64,000 nt of DNA from Haematobia irritans. Taxonomy: Eukaryota; Arthropoda; Insecta; Diptera; Muscidae. Position 1 is the first letter of the stretch, and each line of letters begins with the position of its first letter. The notes under the pieces were generated by a model, which saw nothing but the letters and a program-made list of their open reading frames with translations, had not been told where the DNA came from and made no database searches. The stretch covers positions 68,094,126 to 68,158,125 of the forward strand of contig NC_134400.1 in assembly GCF_050003625.1 (NCBI RefSeq). Direction: 5' to 3'. A program made the translations under genes and the position numbers. This document shows positions 1-11,310 of the stretch, piece by piece.

Positions 1-3000
1 TCCCTGTACAAAATTTCAACTAAATCGGAGTTAAAAATTGGCCTCTGTGGTCATATGAGTGTAAATCGGGCGAAATATATATATGGGAGCTATATCTAAA
101 TCTGAACCGATTTCAACCAAATTTGACACGCATAGCAATAATGCTAATTCTACTCCCTGTGCAAAATTTCAACTAAATCGGAGTTAAAAATTGGCCTCTG
201 TGGTCATATGAGTGTAAATCGGGCGAAAGCTATATATGGGAGCTATATCTAAATCTGAACCGATTTCAACCAAATTTGACACGCATAGCAATAATGCTAA
301 TTCTACTCCTTGTGCAAAATTTCAACTAAATCGGAGCAAAAAATTGGCCTCTATGGTCAAATGAGTGTATTTCGGCCGAAAGCTATATATGGGAGCTATA
401 TCTAAATCTGAACCGATTTCAACCAAATTTGGCACGCATAGCTAATTCCACTCCCTGTGCAAAATTTCAACCAAATTGGGGTAAAACTCTAGCTTCTGGG
501 ACCGTATTAGTCCATATCGGGCGAAAGATATATATGGGAGCTATATCTATAGCTACAATGCTAATTCCACTCCCTGTGCAAAATTTCAACTAAATCGGAT
601 CAAAAAATTGCCTCTGTTGTCATATGAGTGTAAATCGGGCGAAAGCTATATATGGGAGATATATCTAAATCTGAACCGATTTCAACCAAATTTGGCACGC
701 ATAGCTACAATGCTAATTCTACTCCTTGTGCAAAATTTCAACCAAATTGGGGTAAAACTCTGGCTTCTGGGACCGTATTAGTCCATATCGGGCGAAAGAT
801 ATATATGGGAGCTATATCTAAATCTGAACCGATTTCAATAAAATTTGGCACACTTGACTACAGTACTAATTGTTCTTCTTGTGCAAAATTTTAAGCAAAT
901 TAGGTTAAAACTCTGGCTTCTGGGGCCATATAAGTCCATATCGGGCGAAATATATATATATGTGAGCAATATCTAAATCTGAACCGATTTCTTTCAAAAT
1001 CAATAGGGATCTATTCTGAGCCAAACACATACTTGTGCCAAATTTGAAGTCGATTGGACTAAAACTGCGACCTAGACTTTGATTACAAAAATGTGTTCAC
1101 GGACATACGGACAGACGGACATCGCTATATCGACTCAAGAGCCCACCCTGAGCATTTTTGCCAAAGACACCATGTGTCTATCTCGTCTCCTTCTGGGTGT
1201 TGCAAACATATGCACTAACTTATAATACCCTGTTCCACAGTGTTGAGCAGGGTATAAATATGGGAAACGTTTAAATCTGAAGCAATTTTAAGGAAACTTC
1301 GAAAAAGTTTATTTATGATTTATCGCTCGATATACATGTATTAGAAGTTAGGAAAATTAGAGTCATTTTTACAACTTTTCGACTAAGCAGTGGCGATTTT
1401 ACAAGGAAAATGTTGGTATTTTGACCATTTTTGTCGAAATCAGAAAAACATATATATGGGAGCTATATCTAAATCTGAACCGATTTCAACCAAATTTGGC
1501 ACGCATAGCAACAATGCTTATTCTACTCCCTGTACAAAATTTCAACTAAATCGGAGTTAAAAATTGGCCTCTGTGGTCATATGAGTGTAAATCGGGCGAA
1601 AGATATATATGGGAGCTATATCTAAATCTGAACCGATTTCAACCAAATTTGACACGCATAGCAATAATGCTAATTCTACTCCCTGTGCAAAATTTCAACT
1701 AAATCGGAGTTAAAAATTGGCCTCTGTGGTCATATGAGTGTAAATCGGGCGAAAGCTATATATGGGAGATATATATAAATCTGAACCGATTTCAACCAAA
1801 TTTGGCACGCATAGCTACAATGCTAATTCTACTCCTTGTGCAAAATTTCAACCAAATTGGGGTAAAACTCTAGCTTCTGGGACCGTATTAGTCCATATCG
1901 GGCGAAAGATATATATGGGAGCTATATCTTAATCTGAACCGATTTCAATAAAATTGGCACACTTGACTACAGTACTAATTGGTCTTCTTGTACAAAATTT
2001 TAAGCAAATTAGGTTAAAACTCTGGCTTCTGGGGCCATATAAGCCCATATCGGGCGAAATATATATGGGAGCTATATCTAAATCTGAACCGATTTCTTTC
2101 AAAATCAATAGGGATCTATTCTGAGCCAAAGCACATACTTGTGCCAAATTTGAAGTCGATTGGACAAAAACTGCAACCTAGACTTTGATTACCAAAATGT
2201 GTTCACGGACAGACGGACATCGCTATATCGACTCAAGAACCCACCCTGAGCATTTTTGCCAAAGACACCATGTGTCTATCTCGTGTCCTTCTGGGTGTTG
2301 CAAACATATGCACTAACTTATAATACCCTGTTCCACAGTGTTGAGCAGGGTATAAATATGGGAAACGTTTAAATCTGAAGCAATTTTAAGGAAACTTCGA
2401 AAAAGTTTATTTACGATTTATCGCTCGATATACATGTATTAGGAAAATTAGAGTAATTTTTACAACTTTTCGACTAAGCAGTGGCGATTTTACAAGGAAA
2501 ATGTTGGTATTTTGACAATTTTTGTCGAAATCAGAAAAACATATATGGGAGCTATATCTAAATCTGAACCGATTTCAACCAAATTTGGCACGCATAGCAA
2601 CAATGCTTATTCTACTCCCTGTAGAAAATTTCAACTAAATCGGAGTTAAAAATTGGCCTCTGTGGTCATATGAGTGTAAATCGGGCGAAAGATATATATG
2701 AGAGCTATATCTAAATCTGAACCGATTTCAACAAATTTTGACACGCATAGCAATAATGCTAATTCTACTATCTGTGCAAAATTTCAACTAAATCGGGGTT
2801 AAAAATTGGCCTCTGTGGTCATATGAGTGTAAATCGGGCGAAAGCTATATATGGGAGATATATCTAAATCTGCACCCAATTTCAACCAAATTTGGCACGC
2901 ATAGCTACAATGCTAATTCTACTCCTTGTGCAAAATTTCAACTAAATCGGAGCAAAAAATTGGCCTCTATGGTCAAATGAGTGTAAATCGGCCGAAAGCT

Positions 3001-4902
3001 ATATATGGGAGCTATATCTAAATCTGAACCGATTTCAACCAAATTTGGCACGCATAGCTACAGTGCTAATTCTACTCCTTGTGCAAAATTTCAACCAAAT
3101 TGGGGTAAAACTCTGGCTTCTGGGACCGTATTAGTCCATATCGGGCGAAAGATATATATGGGAGCTATATCTAAATCTGAACCGATTTCAATAAAATTTG
3201 GCACACTTGACTATAGTACTAATTGCTCTTCTTGTGCAAAATTTTAAGCAAATTAGGTTAAAACTCTGGCTTCTGGGGCCATATAAGTCCATATCGGGCG
3301 AAATATATATATGGGAGCTATATCTAAATCTGAACCGATTTCTTCCAAAATCAATAGGGATCTATTCTGAGCCAAAACACATACTTGTCCCAAATTTGAA
3401 GTCGATTGGACTAAAACTGCGACCTAGACTTTGATTACAAAAATGTGTTCACGGACAGACGGACAGACGGACATCGCTATATCGACTCAAGAGCCCACCC
3501 TGAGCATTATTGCCAAAGACACCATGTGTCTATCTCGTCTCCTTCTGGGTGTTGCAAACATATGCACTAACTTATAATACCCCGTTCCACAGTGTGGAGC
3601 AGGGTATAAATATGGGAAACGTTTAAATCTGAAGCAATTTTAAGGAAACTTCGAAAACGTTTATTTATGATTTATCGCTCGATATACATGTATTAGAAGT
3701 TTAGGAAAATTAGTGTCATTTTTACAACTTTTCGACTAAGCAGTGGCGATTTTACAAGGAAAATGTTGGTATTTTGACCATTTTTGTCGAAATCAGAAAA
3801 ACATATATATGGGAGCTATATCTAAATCTGAACCGATTTCAACCAAATTTGGCGCGCATAGCTACAATGCTAATTCTACTCCCTGTGTAAAATTTCAACT
3901 AAATCGGAGTTAAAAATTGGCATCTGTGGTCATATGAGTGTAAATCGGGCGAAAGCTATATATGGGAGATATATCTAAATCTGAACCGATTTCAACCAAA
4001 TTTAGCACGCATAGCTACAATGCTAATTCTGCTCCCTGTGCAAAATTTCATCTAAATCGCCTCTGTGGTCATATGAGTGTAAATCGGCTGAAAGCTATAT
4101 ATTGGAGCTGTATCTAAATCTGAACCGATTTCAACGAAATTTTGCACGCATAGCAACAATGCTTATTTTACTCTGTGTGCAAAATTTCAACTAAATCGGA
4201 GCAAAAAATTAGCCTCTGTGGTCATATGAGTGTAAATCGGGCGAAAGCTATATATGGGAGCTATATCTAAATCTGAACCTATTTCAACCAAATTTGGCAC
4301 GCATAGCAACAATGCTAATTCTACTCCCTGTGCAAAATTTCAACCAAATTGGGGTAAAACTCTGGCTTCTGGGACCGTATTAGTCCATATCGGGCGAAAG
4401 ATATATATGGGAGCTATATCTAACTCTGAACCGATTTCAATAAAACTTGGCACACTTGACTATAGTCCTAATTGTTCTTCTTGTGCAAAATTGTAAGTAA
4501 ATTAGGTTAAAACTCTGGCTTCTGGGGCCATATAAGTCCATATCGGGCGAAATATATATATGGGAGCTATATCTAAATCTGAACCGATTTCTTCCAAAAT
4601 CAATAGGGATCTATTCTGAGCCAAAACACATATTTGTGCCAAATTTGAAGTCGATTGGACTAAAACTGCGACCTAGACTTTGATTACAAAAATGTGTTCA
4701 CGGACAGACGGACATCGCTATATCGACTCAGGAGCCCACCCTTAGCATTTTTGCCAAAGACACCATGTGTCTATCTTGTCTCCTTCTGGGTGTTGCAAAC
4801 ACATGCACTAACTTATAGTACCCTGTTCCACAGTGTGGAGCAGGGTATAAACATATGCACTAACTTATAATACCCTGTTCCACAGTGTGGAGCAGGGTAT
4901 AA
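1..4902 (+). repeat. Tandem array of DINE-1/INE-1-like elements
   Basis: Four consecutive copies of a 1.1-1.25 kb unit fill this stretch. Each unit holds several 130-150 bp subrepeats (phrases such as 'gggagctatatctaaatc' and 'aaatcgggcgaaag' recur). It then passes through a 'cggacagacggacatcgc' segment and ends in a hairpin of the form ataccctg...cagggtat. The hairpins lie at about 1,225-1,255, 2,323-2,353, 3,577-3,607 and 4,818-4,848. The first unit is cut by the window edge. Short subrepeats, a GACGGACGGAC-type tract and a terminal hairpin are the layout of DINE-1/INE-1, non-autonomous Helitron-related elements of flies. No transposase or Rep/helicase is present. Short frames of about 80 codons here (for example 652-894 and 3,005-3,247) repeat with the subrepeats and are not genes. 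Confidence 0.7.
4818..4900 (+). repeat. Doubled terminal hairpin of the last DINE-like unit
   Basis: The end hairpin occurs twice in a row (4,818-4,848 and 4,870-4,900), separated by a repeat of the 'acatatgcactaacttat' lead-in. Only the last unit of the array shows this. It looks like a local tandem duplication of about 52 bp at the element end, next to the LINE J-A junction. Confidence 0.65.
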
Positions 4903-4977
4903 TAATACTGCTGACCCAACTGAGTACAGAAACTTATCAGCAACGCTGAATACCATGAAAACTGAGTAGTACACCTA
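4903..4977 (+). pseudogene. Jockey-type LINE J-A, piece 1 (start of ORF1 region)
   Basis: This 75-bp segment joins, across the next insertion, to sequence resuming at 8,900. The TA at 4,976-4,977 and the TA at 8,900-8,901 are the duplicated target. Rejoined, the reading runs into the ORF1 (gag-like) part of a Jockey-type LINE. It contains an in-frame stop, so the copy was already degenerate. The LINE 5' end abuts the DINE array, and I cannot say where its original 5' end lay. Confidence 0.6.
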
Positions 4978-5158
4978 CACCCTCAAAAAAAAATCGCTTC
5001 TCTAACATATATCCAAAACATATTTTGCAGGAAGCGCATATATTATTGGATACTGCCAAAACATTAATATGTTTGTATTATGTGAACATATTATATGTTT
5101 GGAAGCATTTTCAGCCCAAAAATATTATATGCTTGGAAGAATTTTCCCCAACGAGAAT

Positions 5159-5198
5159 ATGTGAGGGAATGAGCACATTCTTGCTCATTCCCTCACAT
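5159..5198. repeat. Perfect 17-bp hairpin with 6-nt loop
   Basis: The arm atgtgagggaatgagca (5,159-5,175) is exactly complementary to 5,182-5,198 around the loop cattct. In the second copy of this TIR family (about 35,890-35,920) only one arm remains, so the foldback is specific to T1. Confidence 0.75.
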
Positions 5199-5304
5199 AA
5201 TTTTCACTTCCTCGAAATGTTTTTAGTTCTTGGCACCTTTTTCTGTAATACAAATAATGTTGAAGAAATTATTCAATTTTATAAATCTTTTAAATTTTAT
5301 CTTT

Positions 5305-5378
5305 CGCCTGGACGGAGAATCGAACCGAGGACCATACAGTTTGTAAGCCAACACACTATCCACTGGGCTACGTAGCTG
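5305..5378 (-). repeat. tRNA-like Pol III promoter (SINE-type head)
   Basis: On the minus strand an A box tagcccagtgg (5,360-5,370) matches the TRGCnnAGYGG consensus exactly. A B box ggttcgattct (5,316-5,326) matches in 10 of 11 positions, 33 nt away. The anticodon arm does not fold well, so this is a tRNA-derived head rather than a working tRNA. The downstream body (toward 5,200) recurs after another tRNA-like B box at 34,185-34,330, as in a SINE. A second copy is at about 36,025-36,098. Confidence 0.6.
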
Positions 5379-5489
5379 TTATAGTAACCAGTAGACAATT
5401 ATCGTTATAAGTTATATTTATATAGCATAGTTTGCAGCGCCCACGAGCTCATACAAACATAACATTATTTAACACAAACATACATTTGT

Positions 5490-5566
5490 TGGCCACGTGG
5501 AGCAGTGGTTAGCATGTCTGCCTTGCATGCAAAGGGTCGTGGGTTCAATCCCTGTATCGACCGAAC
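5490..5566 (+). repeat. Second tRNA-like segment, opposite orientation
   Basis: A box tggagcagtgg (5,498-5,508) and B box ggttcaatccc (5,542-5,552) are 33 nt apart. A loop cttgcat with TGC in the anticodon position resembles tRNA-Ala, but the acceptor stem pairs poorly and no clean 73-nt cloverleaf results. It diverges from the tRNA-like unit at 5,305-5,378, about 110 bp away. The pair is repeated at 36,025-36,286 in the second copy of the host element. Confidence 0.6.
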
Positions 5567-6243
5567 ACCAAATTTATTTATTTTTGTTGTTTTTTTATTA
5601 TTTACGCATTTATATTTATACTATATTAAATTTTTATAATGGAACTTCGAAATGTGGGTTATTAAAGATTTACAGTCAGAAACAGTGCTTGATATAAAAG
5701 AAATGGACTGAGCTTTTGGATAAAATATTATTTTTTATTGAAAAATAACAATTTTGTAACAAAAAGCTGTTTTTGGTATAAAAATTTGAAATTTTAGAAG
5801 GCATTCAAAAACTCTAACAAAAAAAGAACATGGAGTCGAGTATAAAGATACATAAATAATTTTATAATATACACATAAATTTATTTAGGCGTGAAATTTT
5901 TTTTTACTAGCATTTAAAACCATTTTAAATGTATTTAAAACTTATCGTGTTTTGTACTTAATTTCATTTTTACCTTTAAGGCCGGTATTAAGTTGGCATT
6001 ATCACTCTAAAATGGCCCTGTTTTGCCTGTTACTTTAAGAAATCAGTTTAAAGAAAATAAAACTTTTCAATTGTTTTAGCTGCAAAGCTCGAACTTAATG
6101 CCCGCCTTTATATTTGAAGGTGTCTGTCAACTCTTTTTGGACCACTTATTAATAAAGATGAACTAAAATTTGTTTTTATACATTTTACTGTTTAATTATT
6201 CACTATTTCCTCCTTTTTTCATTTTACTGTCCCTACTATAAAA
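5567..6243. other. AT-rich left arm of T1 without genes
   Basis: There is no coding signal here. The same sequence occurs at 36,287-36,940 with scattered differences, so it is part of the repeated TIR family and not host DNA. Confidence 0.6.
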
Positions 6244-6329
6244 CAAGTAAGGAAAGTCTAAAGTCGGGCGGGGCCGACTATATTATACCCTGCACCACTT
6301 TGTAGATCTAAATTTTCGATACCATATCA

Positions 6330-6533
6330 CATCCGTCAAATGTGTTGGCGGCTATATATAAAGGTTTGTCCCACATACATATATTACTCGATCTGGACAT
6401 CCGTCAAATGTGTTGGCGGCTATATATAAAGGTTTGTCCCACATACATATATTACTCGATCTGGACATCCGTCAAATGTGTTGGCGGCTATATATAAAGG
6501 TTTGTCCCACATACATATATTACTCGATCTGGA
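6330..6533 (+). repeat. 68-bp tandem repeat, three exact copies
   Basis: Units start at 6,330, 6,398 and 6,466, each opening with catccgtcaaatgtgttggc. The copies look identical by eye, so the triplication is recent or homogenised. Confidence 0.85.
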
Positions 6534-6830
6534 CAGAATTTGATAGATTTCTACAAAATCTATAGACTCAAAATTTAAGGCGGCAATGCACTAGGGTGGA
6601 ACACAATGTTAGTAAAAAAATATGGGAAGCATTTAAATCTGAAGCAATTTTAAGGAAACTTCGCAAAAGTTTATTTATGATTTATCGCTCGATATATATG
6701 TATTAGAAGTATAGGAAAATTAGAGTCATTTTTACAACTTTTCGACTAAGCAGTGGCGATTTTACAAGGAAAATGTTGGTATTTTGACCATTTTTGTCGA
6801 AATCAGAAAATATATGGGAGCTATATCTAA

Positions 6831-6969
6831 CAACCTGTTTCTGTATGTCGAACGAGCTCTATCGATCGACTGAAATGGAAACAAACAGCTGAATTTATAA
6901 CCAAAAATCAGCTGTTAGTATGCATTTCAGTCGATCGATAGAGATCGTTCGACATACAAAAACAGGCTG
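6831..6969. mobile_element. 139-bp MITE with TAA duplication (PIF/Harbinger-like)
   Basis: Ends of about 43 bp form a near-perfect inverted repeat. The left starts CAACCTGTTTCTGTATGTCG and the right, inverted, starts CAGCCTGTTTTTGTATGTCG. An inner pair, cagctga/tcagctg, nests in the loop. TAA flanks both sides (6,828-6,830 and 6,970-6,972). Removing the element restores the DINE phrase tatctaaatctgaaccg. A 3-bp TWA duplication is typical of PIF/Harbinger MITEs. Confidence 0.75.
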
Positions 6970-8153
6970 TAAATCTGAACCGATTTAAACCAAATTTGGC
7001 ACGCATAGCTACAATGCTATTTCAACTAAATCGGAGCAAAAAATTGGGCTCTGTGGTCATATGAGTGTAAATCGGGCGAAAGCTATATATGGGAGCTATA
7101 TCTAAATCTGAATCGATTTCAACCAAATTTGGCACGCATAGCAACAATGCTAATTCTACTCCCTGTGCAAAATGTCAACTAAATCGGAGTTAAAAATTGG
7201 CATCTGTGGTCATATGAGTGTAAATCGGGCGAAAGCTATATATGGGAGCTATATCTAAATCTGAACCGATTTCAACCAAATTTAGCACGCATAGCTACAA
7301 TGCTAATTCTGCTCCCTGTGCAAAATTTCATCTAAATCGGACCAAAAAATTGGCCTCTGTGGTCATATGAGTGTAAATCGGCCGAAAGCTATATATTGGA
7401 GCTATATCTAAATCTGAACCGATTTCAACCAAATTTTGCACGCATAGCAACAATGCTAATTCTACTCTGTGTGCAAAATTTCAACTAAATCGGACCAAAA
7501 AAAATAGCCTCTGTGGTCATATGAGTGTAAATCGGGCGAAAGCTATATATGGGAGCTATATCTAAATCTGAACCGATTTCAACCAAATTTGGCACGCATA
7601 GCAACAATGCTAATTCTATTCCCTGTGCAAAATTTCAACCAAATTGGGGTAAAACTCTGGCTTCTGGGACCGTATTAGTCCATATCGGGCGAAAGATATA
7701 TATGGGAGCTATATCTAAATCTGAACCGTTTTCAATAAAACTTGGCACACTTGACTATAGTCTTAATTGTTCTTCTTGTGCAAAATTTTAAGTAAATTAG
7801 GTTAAAACTCTGGCTTCTGGGGCCATATAAGTCCATATCGGGCGAAATATATATATGGGAGCTATATCTAAATCTGAACCGATTTCTTAAAAAAAAAAAT
7901 AGGTATCTATTCTGAGCCAAAACACATACTTGTTCCAAATTTGAAGTCGATTGAACTAAAACTGCGACCTAGACTTTGATTACAAAAAAGTGTTCACGGA
8001 CAGACGGACAGACGGACATCGCTATATCGACTCAGGAGCCCACCCTTAGCATTTTTGCCAAAGACACCATGTGTCTATCTCGTCTCCTTCTGGGTGTTGC
8101 ATACATATGCACTAACTTATGATACCCTGTTCCACAGTGTGGAGCAGGGTATA

Positions 8154-8899
8154 AAGAGTATAGTGCCCTTTCGTTATTTTATGAAGATCCCTTTGTAACC
8201 TTTGTATATTTTCCACCGTTTTTTTAATATCCTTTGTATGAATATTTGGACTTACTCCTCGTACGTTCCGATTTCTTTTAACGAACCAAGAAAAAAAATT
8301 GCGCCCATAATGCCAAAGTGATAAACAAAACACATGTCCGCACATACATAAAATGCTGCTCTCAAGCCGAAACCACATGCTGTTTTTTTTTTCAAATGTC
8401 TATTCTCTTGCTTCCGAATGTCTATTATCTTTACTCCGAATACTCATTCAAATATTCAAATTAAATAATATTTAGACATAAGCGTATCAAATTTTTAGCC
8501 TTATCATAAAACAGTTTTCCGAAACAACATACATGCGGTTTCACAGAAATTGCTCTCTAGATTCTCTCGCTGTGTTATGTTGATATCTTTCGTTGACCCT
8601 CCCGGTTTCCATCTCTATACTCTCTCTCTGTCGTGCTCTGAATAAAATATCACAACATTTATATGTTTACTCCAAATTTGTAAATTTATATATGTTTACA
8701 TTCACACATATTATTTTTATGAAACATTCATGTCCCAAACATAATATATTCCAACATATTAACATATGTGTCCCAAACATTTAGTTTTAGTTTAGGAACA
8801 TTACATGTTTGCACTTAAATATATTGTGTTTAAAAATTGTGCCCGAAACACATTTTTTTTATATCGGAACATTATGAAAAACATATTTTTCTAACAGTG
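8154..8899. other. Right arm of T1, no gene
   Basis: It is AT-rich, with many 'acatatg/catatgt' words approaching the right terminus. The stretch near 8,311-8,325 (tgccaaagtgataaac) is the empty version of the site at which LINE-B is inserted in the second copy of this element. Confidence 0.6.
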
Positions 8900-9803
8900 T
8901 ATGAAAACAAAACTGAGAAACCGAATAAAGTTATTAAACGTGGTCTTCACCATACGTGTACAAAAGCAGATACTCTAGAAGATCTTCAAACTATGGGCTT
9001 CAACCCCATTGATGCAGCCAATATTTTGCAAAAGAACATAGAGATGATGACTCATACAGCTATCGAAAACTGTCATTATTCCGAGTCACTTTTCACAAAG
9101 ATGAAAATATGGAAGATATTTTTAAAATAACCAACATCCTAAAACTGAGAGTTAAAGTGGAAGCTGTGCGTCCCCAAACAAAGCTAATACCACAGTGTAA
9201 ACTGTGTCAAGGATTCAATCACACAAAAGGTTATTGCCAAAAAGAACCGCGATGTGTGAAATGTGCAGGTAAGCACGAAACTGAGCTTCGTGAAAAGCCA
9301 AAAACAATAGTTCCAAAATGCGTGAACTGTAAAGGAAACCATCCCGCTAGCTACAGGGGTTGTGAAGTGGCGAAAGGCCTCCAGAAAATTCGTAATAAAT
9401 CGAAATCGGCAAAAAAGGTAAGTTACCAAAAACCAACATAGAACCCCAGGAACCAAGCAGGGGTTGTGAAGTGGCGAAAGAACTCCAGAAAATTCGTAAT
9501 AAATCGAAATAGGCAAAAAAGCTAAGTTACCAAAAACCAACATAGAACCCCAGGAACCAAGCAGGAACATTTTGAACAATCTAATATTCGAAGTTCTCTG
9601 AAGAAAATAGCGGAAAACATAGTCAACCTACAACATATTCAGAGGTTTTAAACAGCAAAAAAATAACTACTCTAGATAACAATCTTATATTAAATGAAAT
9701 TTTAAAAAAATATGGAAATAATAAGTAAACGTTTGAATTCTCAATGTGAACTCATCCAAATACTTCTAGAAAAGATCAATGAAATTAACCCTCGAACACA
9801 ATA
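8900..9803 (+). pseudogene. LINE J-A, piece 2: ORF1 (gag-like, CCHC knuckles)
   Basis: The frame starting in the T1 end and running to 9,130 gives the N-terminal part of a Jockey ORF1 (a GLHHT...LQTMGFNP segment). The frame at 9,109-9,441 gives the zinc-knuckle region, with motifs CKLCQGFNHTKGYC, CVKCAGKH and CVNCKGNHPASYRGC. These are CX2CX4HX4C-type knuckles that in Jockey-clade ORF1 bind the element RNA. The two frames are joined by a frameshift near 9,105-9,130. A 104-bp tandem duplication follows, and the ORF decays before ORF2 at 9,804. It is non-functional. Confidence 0.75.
9357..9564 (+). repeat. 104-bp tandem duplication within LINE ORF1
   Basis: Positions 9,357-9,460 and 9,461-9,564 both begin gggttgtgaagtggcgaaag and end ggaaccaagcag(g). 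A few substitutions separate them, one of which adds a stop. It duplicates the region just after the third zinc knuckle. Confidence 0.85.
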
Positions 9804-10632
9804 ATGGCGACTTTAAGAATTGCGACATGGAACTGTAATGGTTTAATAAGCCGTGTGAATGAAATAGAATATTTTCTTAATAATAAACATATCGATATAC
9901 TACTAATATCTGAAAGCCATCTGACAAACACATCCATTGTCACAATCAAAGGTTATTCGATTTACAATGCATTTCATCCATCATAGAAAATACTACAGAA
10001 CTATCTTCGTCAGATCATTCTGCTATTATAATGACTGTTATTGTTATTGAAAAGATCAATAGCAATTTTCTTACCAACAACCGAACGAACTGGACCTTTT
10101 TCAAACATATACTGACTGAAAAAATAGAACTGAATACTCCAATTAAAACTGTAATACAATTAGATGAAGAATTACAGAAATTCATTGAGGCAATACAAAT
10201 ATCTGGGAAAGTACACCCACAATCAACTCACCTAAAAATAGTACCACGTACCCACTTGAAATCGGGAACCTATTGTCGAGAAAAAGGAAAGCCAGAAAGA
10301 AATGGCAGAAGGAAAGAACTCCGGAAAATAAAACAAATTTAAACAGACTTGTTAATGAACTTAAGTTTCTAACTAGTGAAACAAAAAATAGAGAAATGTC
10401 CTTATACCTGGGGAATTTGGCCCCTACAAAGGAGGCTAAATATAGTCTATGGAAGGCTTCATGTTCCATTAACCAAGCTCCGCCAAAAATACCATAAATT
10501 AAAAATAGTGACGGTTGTTGGATAAGAAAATCTGGAGAAAAGGTACCATTATTTGCGAATCATTTCTGTGAAATATTCAAACCACTTGAAAGTAAATATG
10601 TCAATTTAGAAATTAATGATCTTAGTGCCAAA
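9804..10632 (+). pseudogene. LINE J-A, piece 2: ORF2 start (endonuclease) with internal deletion
   Basis: The frame 9,804-9,986 encodes the start of an APE-type endonuclease (RIATWNCNGL, LLISESHL). At about 9,985 it jumps to a segment matching residue ~200 of the intact related ORF2 at 38,871 (the SSSDHSA motif). About 140 codons of the endonuclease are therefore deleted. Later pieces (10,031-10,342 and 10,273-10,497) cover the linker up to the pre-RT region, with further frameshifts. The reading stops at 10,632, where a DINE-like element is inserted, and resumes at about 19,917 (motif APGY). Confidence 0.75.
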
Positions 10633-10869
10633 CAAGTATATACGGCCGTAAGTTCGGCCAGGCCGAAGCTTATGTACCCTCCATCATGGATTGCGTAGAA
10701 ACTTCATCTAAACACTGCCATCCACAATCGAATTACCTAAGTTGCGGTAACGCTTGCCGATGGCAAGGTATCTTAAAACCTCCTAACACCATCTTCTAAA
10801 TTATATGTAAGTCCATACGTGGTATATATTAAATCAAAAAAGATCGATCCAATACGTATATAATTCAGT

Positions 10870-11310
10870 TTGACAAAGTAGACATAAAATTTTGACAAAA
10901 TTTTCTACAGAAATAAAATTTTAACAAAATTTTCTATAGAAATAAAATTTTCATAAAGTTTTCTATAGAAATAAACTTTTGACAAAATTTTCTATAGAAA
11001 TAAAATCTTGGTAGGTTATTTTTGGCTCGAGTGGCAACCATGATTATGAACCGAATAAAATTTGAACAAAATTTTCTATAGAAATAAAATTTTGATAAAA
11101 TTTTCTATAGAAATAAAATTTTGACAATGATGAAAATTTTATTATGAACCGAATAAAAGTTTAACAAAATTTTCTCTAGAAATAAAATTTTGACAAAATT
11201 TTCTATAGAAATAAAATTTTCTATAGAAATAAAATTTTGACAAAATTTTCTATAGAAATAAAATTTTGGTAGATTATTTTTGGCTCTAGTGGCAACCATG
11301 ATTATGAACC
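10870..11310 (+). repeat. Short-period repeat 'aaaattttctatagaaat'
   Basis: About a dozen degenerate copies of a 27-30 bp word (caaaattttctatagaaata) form this block of the DINE-like element. No coding potential. Confidence 0.75.

Larger units (their letters stand above)
6244..8153 (+). mobile_element. DINE-like element inside T1
   Basis: It starts caagtaaggaaagtctaaag and ends in the gagcagggtat hairpin (8,122-8,152). The second TIR copy shows the uninterrupted site near 36,930-36,945, where 'actgtccc' runs on into 'gagtatagtgccc'. It contains three 68-bp repeats, a 139-bp MITE and about six 150-bp subrepeats like those of the 1-4,902 array. The first 300 bp differ from that array, so it may be a composite of two DINE subfamilies. 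Confidence 0.65.
4978..8899. mobile_element. TIR element T1 (CAC...GTG ends, TA duplication), non-autonomous
   Basis: The left end is CACCCTCAAAAAAAAATCGC and the right end, read inverted, is CACTGTTAGAAAAATATG, flanked by TA on both sides. The same family recurs at 33,798-34,773 and 35,716-45,347. The left arm (4,978-6,243) is AT-rich and rich in 'catatgtttgg'-type words. It carries two tRNA-like segments and a perfect 17-bp hairpin. The right arm is 8,154-8,899. Between them sits a DINE-like insertion. No transposase is visible. The CACTG-like ends and 2-bp target duplications recall CACTA/EnSpm or a Tc1/mariner relative, and I do not assign a superfamily. Confidence 0.65.

Noticed and set aside
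5025..5375. 116-codon frame in T1
   Set aside because: It runs through a hairpin and a tRNA-like unit and is disrupted in the T2 copy; no protein-level conservation.
5490..5566. A functional tRNA-Ala gene
   Set aside because: Acceptor stem pairing is poor, the anticodon stem has a mismatch, and the unit is repeated inside a transposon together with a second tRNA-like unit.
1..8152. Regularly spaced repeats that superficially resemble a CRISPR array
   Set aside because: Units are 130-150 bp, repeats and 'spacers' are both similar between units, no cas genes are present, and the sequence is of an insect with DINE-type ends.
11105..11299. Small frames rich in Phe, Ile and Lys around 11,105-11,300 and 12,325-12,714
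   Set aside because: They are products of AT-rich tandem repeats and TIR interiors; no start context or domain.
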